Shown: positions 46,801-53,983 of the stretch, one piece after another
How positions within the stretch are numbered: position 1 is the stretch's first letter
How the letters are laid out: each line of letters opens with the position of its first letter
The notes under the pieces: generated by a model
Told to the model about the DNA's origin: nothing
The model's input: the letters and a program-made list of their open reading frames with translations, nothing else
Database searches by the model: none
Position numbers and translations under genes: made by a program
Assembly: GCA_964017195.1 (NCBI GenBank)
Contig: OZ024887.1
Span: 63,204,811-63,268,810 of the forward strand
DNA length: 64,000 nt
Direction of reading: 5' to 3'
Source: Siderastrea radians
Lineage: Eukaryota > Cnidaria > Anthozoa > Scleractinia > Rhizangiidae

Positions 46801-49765
46801 TAATTAAAGGATAACAAAATTAAAGGAGTAAAAATTGTCCTTTTCATACGAAAAGGCATGCCATAAAAAGTCTCCCGAGTAGCTTAGTTAGGACGAAGGA
46901 ATATCGAACGTTGAACAAAAGAGACTTGGCAAAGACAGAGGTGTCATGCCGATGGGGTCATACAGCTTTACCAGGTTTTGTTTAGCAGGTTTAATTTTGC
47001 ATGTTTGTAGGTTCGAGAGCAGCATTTTTGTTGTATATCATCACCAATCCGAACCAAATAAAACCCATGATTAACACGTGAAAAGCTGATAACATCGTCA
47101 AAAGCAACGAGTTTCAAGAATTGTATTTTTTCACGAGCGTTTCTCTGTCTTGCTTTAATAAGCATAAAATTTTGACGGATAAAAAGTGAAAGTGCTAATA
47201 CTTTCACACGGTTGCGGTTAAAAATGCACACGTTGCACTTGTATAAAAGCGAATGAAATGCCTCAGACAAAAAAAAGACAACTCAGATGTTTTCGGAACC
47301 AGTGTCGAAGTATCAATGGCAATCGAAAGCTAGCTTGACGGGCTGCAAAATTGCCAAACGAGAAAAGAATTTGGCCCCAAATTTGGCCTCAAGCTCTACT
47401 TTACAATAGTGTTTGAAGAACATTCTAAAAAGAAGCATTTCAAAGTTCAAGGTTGTAGTTTTAATGTTGCTATAGTTTACTAAGCAAGAATGTGCGAATA
47501 CACAATAATGTGGAGGATGTTTGATTACTTGGACTTTGCACAACATATCGAGTTGAAATTAAGTTGAAATGTTAATTTTAGTTCTGCAAGGTGACTGGTT
47601 TTTGGCTGGTTAATATAACTGGATTTGTTTGCATTTATGATGCAAGCTTACTGGTAATTTCAATAAGTTGACATTATACACTAGCAGTTAAATTAATGCC
47701 CGATCCTGTAATCTTTATAATCCTGTGATCGAGTCATTCTATTGTTATTATTAAAACCGCCTGTCTTAATACTTGTATGTATTACACCGATTGAAAATGT
47801 AATGGTAATTGCAGAACTGAAGATGACACTGAGCAGTTTGTGGAAACATGTTTTCGAAACTTACAACTATCGTGATTTTCCCTAAAATTGTCAACTCCAC
47901 GGACTTAAAAATCTCAGCATCTTCGGGAAATTTAAAGTGGGTGGCGGTTGATCTCCATTATGGCCTCGATGGATCATCGCCACTAGTTAACGATTAAACC
48001 GCACCTTTCATCTAATATTTCCATTCCAAATTGGGAGTGTGGCGTATCTGCGAGAACACATTGAAACGGTTCCGCAAACTTTCATACCAACAGTCTAGTC
48101 CAGTTCAAGTTCCTCATTACCAAGGTTTCTTTACAAATGAAACAATTCGGATTTTCTTGAAGAAATTTAAGTAGAAACGTACCATATAAAGGTCATACAT
48201 CTTCTGTTTGAAAAAAAAATATAATCGCAACCTGCAACCTGCAACCTGCACCTGCAACCTGCAACCTGCACCTGCAACCTGCACCTGCAACCTGCAACCT
48301 GCAACCTGCACCTGCAACCTGCAACCTGCAACCTGCAACCTGCACCTGCAACCTGCAACCTGCAACCTGCAACCTGCAACCTGCAACTTGCAACCTGCAA
48401 CCTGCAACCTGCAACCTGCAACCTGCACCTGCAACCTGCAACCTGCAACCTGCAACCTGCACCTGCAACCTGCAACCTGCAGTTTACCCCCTCCGGTTCC
48501 GAACAGCTTTTCCCTGACTCGATCGATAGGAATTCAAATTTCTCGGCTGTCAGAATTGTCTTTCCCAGAGCTCCACGGAAGAGAATAGAGCAGGCGCAAT
48601 AGCACCTTAACGAATTAGACATGCGCTACCGGATGTCGTGAATTTCACTACATCCGGTAATGGCTGATACCAGAGCCCTACGATCCCACCGCTGACAGAA
48701 CAGATCGTAGGCTCTGGGAACGAGAATGCCCCTTTCTTGATGTATAAAAATGTGCACGCAACTTGATATGAAAATCTTAACCACCTCATGTATGAAACAA
48801 TGATTTATTTGATGCATATAAGAGATCGCTTGATACGGCAAAAATCACACTGACACAGAAGAAATTGTTTTGACATAAATATACGACAAAATGACACGAA
48901 TATAAAATAGTTGATGTATAAAAATGTAACTTGACATAAAAGAATGGTAAACTTGATATTTTGTCACCTTCGGACTAGCATAGAAAACGGTTTGCCTCGA
49001 ATAATAACTCAGTGAAGCCACTCTTTACAGACTTTCCTGTGGCTAGCCATTTTTATAATAGTTTTGAGATCATTTGAAGTACCGAAATTAATTTTGTTTA
49101 AAACTTACAACTGAAATAATTTTGAACATCAACAAAAAACTGGTCGGATACTGGGCTCACTAGCTCGAAACTTAGTGAATGCTATTAACTCCTTTTGAAT
49201 CTAATTAGAAATACAATAAGGCTCTGAACACTTGATCTCTTCAATTCTAATAACAACAAATCTGTTGATTTTTCCTTGAAAATATCGCATGTAACAGACC
49301 CTCATTTGAACAAGGGTAATTACACTGCGCAGTAAAAAAACGTCAAATTTACCCCTCGACGTTTTACTCGTCTAAAAACAGAAGGGCGCCTTCTACAAGT
49401 CTCCGTGAAGCATTAAGGCCATTAAAACAAGCAATCGGAAGCTCAGTGAAATAATACACTTTTTTTAGAATACTTAGGTTTTCGCCAATTTCTAAGTGCG
49501 AAACGAAAATTTAAGTTGAAGTTTTATTGGTCGCATACTGGTACCGGTCGGATACTGGGCAACATACTGTAGTCCAAATCTGCTTATCAAATGTTTGAGC
49601 TTTCGCGACTAAAGCTGGAAAATAAAACGTCTATTAAAATGTTCAGTGGCAAGGAACTGCCTAATACAAAGTAATACCCTTGTCTCACCTGTGAAATACG
49701 CCCCTTGCTTTGTCTACAAGCTGCTTCGATGAGGCAACGTTCAAACTCAAAAAGTAATCAGCCAT
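34937..49765 (-). CDS. TIR-domain protein with C-terminal Trp/Gly-patterned domain, six exons
   Basis: CDS is the complement of join(34937..35082, 37152..37316, 37887..38085, 38756..38878, 39652..39811, 49689..49765): 870 nt, 289 aa, all junctions GT-AG and in phase. Residues 1-120 are a TIR domain. They show an opening ADYFLSLNVASS strand-helix, the STWMCTDIDGG BB-loop region, AKVFLIFLNEKWAKS, ECTFECNYA, and TPVIMPIV. E74, in the CTFECNYA segment, is in the place of the catalytic glutamate of NAD-cleaving TIRs, but activity is not shown. Residues 121-187 form a helix then an Ala/Pro/Lys linker. Residues 188-289 form a probable beta-rich domain with NWQGYF, FTGKGKDDVGPF and VQFVKQYARHRV, ending DWAMWPIS. 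The start at 49765 has a strong context (AAGATGG); an in-frame upstream ATG at 49870 would add 35 residues. Likely cytosolic, with a possible innate-immune or NAD-signalling role. Intron 1 (9877 bp) is a transposon nest. Confidence 0.88.
35083..37151 (-). other. TIR gene intron 5
   Basis: A 2069-bp intron holding the 35268-36338 element. A B-box-like GGTTCAATTCC (minus strand, near 37010) may be a SINE remnant. Confidence 0.7.
35268..36338. mobile_element. 1.07-kb inverted-repeat element in TIR gene intron 5
   Basis: About 35-bp terminal inverted repeats start TTAAAGAGCCAGTGTCACCC and continue AAAGTGCTTTGCGTG. Two internal direct copies of about 190 bp contain TCTAGATCTGACTT, GATCGATCG-rich dyads and GCAGCCACTT. 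No transposase seen. Confidence 0.75.
37152..37316 (-). CDS. TIR gene exon 5 (first half of C-terminal domain)
   Basis: Residues 187-241, frame set by the phase-1 junction: G-NWQGYF, WLIDVNISF, FTGKGKDDVGPF. The other frame of the same stretch also stays open but matches nothing and breaks splice phase. Confidence 0.85.
37428..37459. repeat. (CTGT)n microsatellite, intron 4
   Basis: Uninterrupted GTCTGTCTGT tract in intron 4 (37317-37886) of the TIR gene. Confidence 0.85.
37665..37876. repeat. Interrupted (CTGT)n microsatellite next to exon 4 donor
   Basis: CTGT-rich throughout, with the purest run at about 37807-37853. On the transcribed strand it reads (ACAG)n starting about 15 bp after the exon 4 donor. 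Confidence 0.8.
37887..38085 (-). CDS. TIR gene exon 4 (linker)
   Basis: Residues 121-186: CPNEDQMFKAVMEKLKG helix, then an Ala/Pro/Lys-rich stretch. The acceptor is CTCTTTTAG and the donor TCAG|GTACGTC. A (CTGT)n tract starts about 15 bp from this donor. Confidence 0.85.
38756..38878 (-). CDS. TIR gene exon 3 (TIR C-terminal half)
   Basis: Forty-one codons in phase 0, residues 80-120, RKNLVKSTPVIMPIVTERFD onward to VFLSD. The acceptor is TCGCCACAG and the donor GAT|GTAAGGC. Confidence 0.9.
39652..39811 (-). CDS. TIR gene exon 2 (TIR core)
   Basis: The acceptor is TTCCTTTAG and the donor ATG|GTGAGATAC. It encodes residues 27-79, from HGISTWM through AKVFLIFLNEKWAKS to TFECNYAM. Confidence 0.92.
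41702..42199 (-). CDS. Open frame in element E1, SAP-like segment, unknown product
   Basis: A 165-aa open frame that diverges from the plus-strand frame and overlaps its 5' end by 117 bp. The middle segment (LLKKQRVSILNLYIEHHNLT, then KRNKLDLVSAHI) has the two-helix look of a SAP DNA-binding motif; this is a weak visual match. The C-terminus is Ser/Asp/Glu-rich with SDSD and TSDED acidic clusters. No transposase catalytic residues are recognisable. Confidence 0.42.
   Translation of the reverse strand: MELVSAFVSCLQFICRFRKQQGILLCNPFANPREKNLAHEDVEWEKLLCEDLLKKQRVSILNLYIEHHNLTKEKLTKRNKLDLVSAHIKLSALASVSTAKDSNCSTSETSDDLESMKDSESEDCVLQEVGSDTSDEDNIPLSKLATNNLSDSDSDVPLSILRHII
42083..42820 (+). CDS. Open frame in element E1, unknown product, acidic tail
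   Basis: A 245-aa open frame not recognised as any known family. In order it has a Cys/His cluster (ECAHQFHEKC), a Lys/Glu-rich predicted coiled-coil segment (KKVLEMKEKLEELVKKHKN), a basic patch (RRVKEGRTKARTRKMKRM), a helical region (LSKIQLLTLRQAKWIRCVLK), and an acidic Ser/Asp/Glu tail from about residue 175. The true start is uncertain, because the first about 39 codons overlap the minus-strand frame. Codon-like composition over 700 bp argues that it was coding. It may be a fragment of a larger transposon protein. Confidence 0.5.
   Translation: MRQVFLPGVREGIAKEDALLFTKSTNKLKTGNECAHQFHEKCFSTLNENDKKVLEMKEKLEELVKKHKNMYKFLTRGNLKTNSRRVKEGRTKARTRKMKRMTANMENILSNISSSYRSNGVVKDLDLSKIQLLTLRQAKWIRCVLKSGKLAENFKRTFLENLKPVVKKAIAEASDSDSPDADSPDDDSDEGSGNEESCESGERVETGDDEDSEDEVGAEEQEEEAMTVEQAELMEQCTNDFVNNF
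44194..44877. mobile_element. MITE with GGGTGCGTTTCTTTGGG ends, in the loop of Z
   Basis: The 17-bp ends GGGTGCGTTTCTTTGGG and CCCAAAGAAACGCACCC are perfect inverted copies. Internal copies of TGCGTTTCTTTGG and AATCCGGAT-type dyads recur. 684 bp, non-coding. The target duplication is unclear (ATGA/ATGT). Confidence 0.75.
44905..45170. repeat. Tandem duplication in element Z
   Basis: TCTGTAATTTGCGAAACGGA and the following TGACCTCTTGGCTC, GTTCAGAATTCATCATTGCA occur twice, about 165 bp apart. An inverted third copy lies near 43775-43842. Confidence 0.75.
46488..46740 (+). repeat. GGTTGCA/GGTGCA minisatellite (left array)
   Basis: A 7-bp unit GGTTGCA interspersed irregularly with a 6-bp unit GGTGCA, decaying to GGTGGCG/GGTTGTA at the right edge. 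It is preceded by GAACCGGAGGGTGTAAACTG. Confidence 0.95.
48229..48481 (-). repeat. GGTTGCA/GGTGCA minisatellite (right array, inverted)
   Basis: The reverse complement of the left array (units TGCAACC and TGCACC), ending in CAGTTTACCCCCTCCGGTTC. This mirrors the flank of the left array. Confidence 0.95.
49689..49765 (-). CDS. TIR gene exon 1
   Basis: Encodes MADYFLSLNVASSKQLVDKA and onward, 25 codons plus AG. The donor is CACAG|GTGAGAC. Phase 2 joins exactly to exon 2 to give R-H-G-I-S-T-W-M, which restores the TIR core across 9.9 kb. Confidence 0.82.
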
Positions 49766-52020
49766 CTTCCCGCGAGAAATTGACGACCAGTTTTTTTGAG
49801 TACACAAAGGCGTTTTCGACCGTTTGTTGAACTTGTGAAGAATGAAACTGCTGACCAATAAAACATGCACTTACTCAAAATATTTGACCAGTCAAGATCT
49901 AGACTTATAAACGGTGTTTACAAGTAGTGTCAATGCGGTAACATTTATGCTCTGCTGGGCTTGGTCTGTGTTCAACCGATGTTCGGGAGAAAAATGCCTA
50001 CACTCCTAGATTTATCGAATGCACTTCCCCACGCAAACTGAGATTGGAGTGGCCATATGTACCTAGTCATTATTTACTTGATTTTGCTGTGAGAAAAGCT
50101 TGGAACTGAGTGAAGCGAGGTGGCGTTCTGGGAAGGGAGGGGCAAACGAGTACCTTGCGCCACGTAATTTTTCTTGTTCGAGACTCTCTCGATAAAAATC
50201 GTCTGACCACAATACGCGTAATTTGGACATTTGTGAGGCAAGGTAGTAAATTAAAGAGATGATGCAAATGTAAAATAAGCTACTGTAGTCGTTGTATTCA
50301 CACTGCCAAATTATAACAAACTACATTGGTAACCTTTACTCTAGCCCCTTTTTTTTCGCGTTTTTTTTAACCTTGCCTTATTAAATTAAAAATGCACCAT
50401 TTGCTTAATTTGTTTCGCAATGGTCTAAACACAATTCTGCGAGATGACACGAATTACCGTCTCCAACGCCGACTAAAGGCAACTCCGTCTCCAACTAAAG
50501 GCAGTCCAAGCTCACGGCAGAAAATCACGCAAGAAACGTGTCTCTTGTCTTAGTGCGTGGAAGTGCCGTGTTGCAATCAAGTTTTGAATTATAGACGTTT
50601 GTATGTATCTGATGAATGGGAACTCGACGGATTCGAGCTTCAGAATAAGTTAATTTTAACTGAACTGAACTGAATGAATTATAGTAACACGCTAATCGAC
50701 CAAAATACATAAAAGAAAACAAAAGCTTTACATATCAATACTTTCACGGGATACACAACATCACTCAATACGCTATAATCAAATATTTTTTTTTCCTTTC
50801 TGATAGCTAAAAGACATTTCAAGGTAAAAAGGTTCCCTTTGCGAGAAATCATTCAATCGGATAAATATAGAGACGCTGAAGTCCTGGTAATGATATTCAT
50901 AGTAAATTACTGCTAGTTATAAGCGTTGACGTCCGAAACAAACAGACAATAGATTTTTCGTTGGCAAGTAAATTTCAAAAGATACAAAATAATGAGTTCA
51001 TGATGCTGGAATCACGAAAAGATTCAGAAGTTGTTGAACTTGAAATAATTGTCATGTTTTTAGGAAAGCGAGTTTTCTTATTGTTTGTTTATCAACTTAC
51101 TAAAACTCACGAGGAATAGATCAAAGATAAATTATGCAAGGAAGTTCTCTAACTGTTAAGTTATTTATGAAGTTTCGCTCGCGTTGATTACAAGGTAAAT
51201 AAATTAACGAGTGTTGATTTAAACTACCTTGTTAAAACGAGAGTGCGTACTCTCATGTTGCCAAAGAGTCCAAGACCTTTCAACATAGTTTTTGGTATTG
51301 AGAGTGCAATTTAACATTACATTCCACGGTCAACAAACATATGTATGAGCATGAGATCAACTCCCTGCATAACAACCCCCTTACAAGATGTATCCAATAG
51401 TTTACTGCATTCTACTAAAACCTGCAGTGTTGTAGTCGCTTTGCAGTAACACCTACTGAGTAAAATCCACGAAAAAAGAATTGCACAAGAAGTTTCGAAC
51501 CGAATTCAACTTGTTAAAAGTACCCACCTCAATTTGCATAAACGATTACCATAAACAAGTATCAGTCACTAACTATCTGAACTATTTCCAATTCGTTTGC
51601 CTATCTAACGAATTTTCTGGAGCTAAATAACTTTTCACGGTGTCAGAAAATACAAACTTGAAGTCTTACCTTAAAAGAAGCGAAAACTACAGTGTTATTT
51701 CAAAGTTAAGAGCAGTTGTTTTGCAGCTTAACGTCCGCAATGAAGCAAACAACAAGGAAAAAATTATGCGTGACCACCTATTGGCCGGCTGGGGCTATGG
51801 ACACGCAACGCGTTGAGCATGTCAATTAGCAGGTCTAGAGCGCATCGAAAAGCGTGACAGTTACGGCTGCCAAAAGGGTAACGCCGGCTCTGGAAGGACA
51901 CGTTGGTTAGTCGATGCATATTTTAAAAGAATCCTCCTTGAAAGACTACGACAAGTGACTTTATTACAGTATAGACTTGCGCTCTACATGATGTGATCCT
52001 TGCTTTGTTTTACTTCAGTA
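49766..52020. other. Upstream region of TIR gene, no gene recognised
   Basis: It should contain the TIR gene promoter. No TATA box or other clear element seen. Confidence 0.4.
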
Positions 52021-52031
52021 CAAGCAGTTTG

Positions 52032-52322
52032 GTGGTGGGCGCGGTGGTGTAGTAGTTAGCGCGTTGGACTTCAGATCTGAAGGTCGGTGGTTCGAGGCTC
52101 AGTCCCTGCCATCGTGTTGTTTCCTTAGACAAGAAACGTTACCCCACATTGTCTCTCTCCACCCAGGTGTATAAATGGGTACCGGCGACATACAGCTGGG
52201 GGTAACCCTGCGATGGACTAGCATCCCATCCATGGGCGAGTAGCAATACTCTCGGTTGCTTCATGCTACAGAAACGGTCGTGTGGGCCTCCCTGGCTCAT
52301 GTGCGACTTCACCTTTACCTTG
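52032..52322 (+). mobile_element. tRNA-derived SINE with 11-bp target duplication
   Basis: It starts with a tRNA-like head: A box TGGTGTAGTAGTTAGCGCG and B box GGTTCGAGGCT. The body contains GTATAAATGGGTACCGGCGA and GCGATGGACTAGCATCCCAT. It ends in ACCTTTACCTT. CAAGCAGTTTG flanks both ends (52021-52031, 52323-52333). Confidence 0.9.
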
Positions 52323-52623
52323 CAAGCAGTTTGACAGGAAAGGGCTATATTAATATTCTATAATTTGCATTCAGTCTCTATTTTACATTTACATTTACGT
52401 ATCAACACCTTTACTACTTTAGGGCTATGAATTATCTTAGGCTAAAACACAAGGAAGCGACAGGTGACCTTCAAAATAGATCACCTTGTTTCACGAGGGC
52501 AGTACACTAATAAAAAATGTTACAGTTCATATGATGCTGAGCTAATTAAGATGCCTATTAATCGCTAAGACCCAGTGTGGCTTCTACGTTTCTACGTGTC
52601 TAATGTACGTGACGTACACTGTA

Positions 52624-52762
52624 GGGTAGTTTTTTTTGCAGCATAAGCGTATAGCCGCCGCTTTGTGGCGTGCGATTTCTTTATTGCTTTTTAGCTAAAA
52701 ACGAAAAATCCGCACCTGTTAAAGCGACAGCTATACGCGTATGCTGCAAATAAATCCACCCT
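52624..52762. mobile_element. MITE with TA duplication
   Basis: The left end GGGTAGTTTTTTTTGCAGCA and the inverted right end AGGGTGGATTTATTTGCAGC pair. Both arms continue TA-GCGTATAGC. TA flanks both sides. Confidence 0.65.
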
Positions 52763-52765
52763 TAG

Positions 52766-53101
52766 GGGCCAATGACATGGGAAATTTCAGCCCGCTCACC
52801 GAGCTGAAACTTTGTTGCGAATTTCAGCCCAGGTGCAATGTTTAAAATTGGGCGGGAAAATTTGCAGGAAAGCGTTTTTCATGCGTTTTTTGTGCACAGC
52901 TAAAGAGGTGCGTATGCCCAAGTTTATATTTCAGCCCGGGCTGAAATTTGAATGCGATTACATGAGGTTTTTCAGCCCGTTTGAGCGGGCTGAAACTCTC
53001 TTCGTGTAATCGCAAACGTCTTTTTAAAGAGATTTGTTTGGGAAGACGAGCTGAAATCTCAGCCAGTTTAACCGGGCTGAGATTTGTCATGTAATCGGCC
53101 C
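52766..53101. mobile_element. MITE with GGGCCRATKACATG ends
   Basis: The left end GGGCCAATGACATGGGAAAT and the inverted right end GGGCCGATTACATGACAAAT pair, followed by TCAGCCCG in both arms. Interior TTTCAGCCCG repeats are in both orientations. It lies 3 bp from the previous element. Confidence 0.7.
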
Positions 53102-53468
53102 GTGAGGTAGGGAAGTTCTGTCAAGCTAGACGAATGTAACACTGATTCGAACGTTTTACTAAACAAATCACGTTGTATCATCATACAAGATAAACTGCAT
53201 ACACCAACTCCCAGCCGTTACGCTTCGGCTCGGACAGAAAGACAATTCTGATGAATACTGGTTGAGAGGACACTGAAGTTGCACACATTGCTAATTTCGG
53301 TTTAATATCTTACCAAAAAGGGAAGGTATAGTTCGGTTGATCTTGGATTTCTTTGCAGATACATGGTGGTACACATACCACGTACACAAGAAACTACTTC
53401 ATTCTCACAAACGTCTGTAAAATTTTCACTGAAGTCCCTGAAATAAATCTTCATATAAGAGCTCCATA

Positions 53469-53521
53469 GAGCTCGTAGGTGCTACTTTTCATGTGGCATG
53501 AAGAGTAGCACCTACAAGCTC
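53469..53521. repeat. 18-bp inverted repeat
   Basis: GAGCTCGTAGGTGCTACT (53469-53486) and AGTAGCACCTACAAGCTC (53504-53521), one mismatch, 17-nt spacer. Confidence 0.8.
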
Positions 53522-53863
53522 AATAGTTTTTCTTTTTAACTAAGAGTCGAAATTCACAATTTCGTAAAACTAGGAGGGTGAAAGAAGCACTACTTGTCGA
53601 CCCAAAAATGGGGCTCGGACATTTCCATTCAAATCATTTAACGCTGTTGAATTCATCATGTTGAACGTGTTTGGCCACCGTGTTTAATGATGTTGATTCA
53701 ACTTCTTTTTTTCTTGGCTCTCAGGTGTGAACAACAATGTTGAATTCGTTTGACCAATGATGTTGACCAAGGCCTAATGGAAGAAGAGATGGCGGGGGGG
53801 GGGATCTTTTCCTTTGGGTTACTTTCTTGGATCGTTCATCTTTAGTATACCACCTTGGACTTC

Positions 53864-53983
53864 TCATCTGTTATTTCTCTTCTCCAAGCGTTGGAGCTTT
53901 GCTAGATTTTGTCTCAAAGTGTCGTTATCTGGATCCAACTTAGCTGCACTTTCGTAATGAAATCGTGCTTCTGCGTAATTACC
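53864..53983 (-). CDS. TMTC1: TMTC1-like last exon and stop
   Basis: GNYAEARFHYESAAKLDPDN, then LRQNLAKLQRLEKRNNR and TGA. The acceptor is TTTTTCACAG. Confidence 0.9.
   Translation of the reverse strand, partial: GNYAEARFHYESAAKLDPDNDTLRQNLAKLQRLEKRNNR

Larger units (their letters stand above)
45740..48728. mobile_element. Element Y: MULE-like transposon with 9-bp duplication, nested in Z
   Basis: The left end is CATTCTCGTCCCCAGAGCTA; the right end inverted is CATTCTCGTTCCCAGAGCCT. The perfect 9-bp duplication CCCCTTTCT lies at 45731-45739 and 48729-48737. The interior has two inverted GGTTGCA minisatellites. A subterminal hairpin, CAGAGCCCTACGATC with GATCGTAGGCTCTG, lies at 48671-48716. 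2989 bp, no transposase seen; the family is inferred from duplication length. Confidence 0.8.
41120..48983. mobile_element. Long-palindrome element Z nested in W
   Basis: Arms of about 0.9 kb. The left arm is 41120-41365 plus 43195 to about 43842; the right arm is about 45078-45739 plus 48729-48983. They read as reverse complements, from CTATGCTAGTCCGAAGG through TTTTGATTAGAGGTACCATC to CTCCGTTTCGCAAATTAC. AAAA flanks both ends, a possible 4-bp duplication but low complexity. Without inserts it is about 3 kb. A foldback-type element; no transposase seen. Confidence 0.8.
40043..49569. mobile_element. Outer element W: TA-flanked, CAGTATGTTGCCCAGT ends
   Basis: The left end is CAGTATGTTGCCCAGTGCCC. 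The right end is its reverse complement, GGATACTGGGCAACATACTG. TA flanks both sides (40041-40042, 49570-49571). Inner copies of CCCAGTATCCGACC (about 40248) and GGTCGGATACTGGG (about 49142) are subterminal repeats. CAGT ends with TA fit pogo/Tigger-like transposons. Without its nested insert it is about 1.66 kb and non-coding. It fills most of TIR gene intron 1. Confidence 0.8.

Noticed and set aside
48117..48622. Open frames over the right minisatellite
   Set aside because: Same cause; they mirror the left array.
52038..52110. A functional tRNA gene
   Set aside because: The tRNA-like part runs directly into a SINE body with target duplications, and its 3' half does not complete an acceptor stem.
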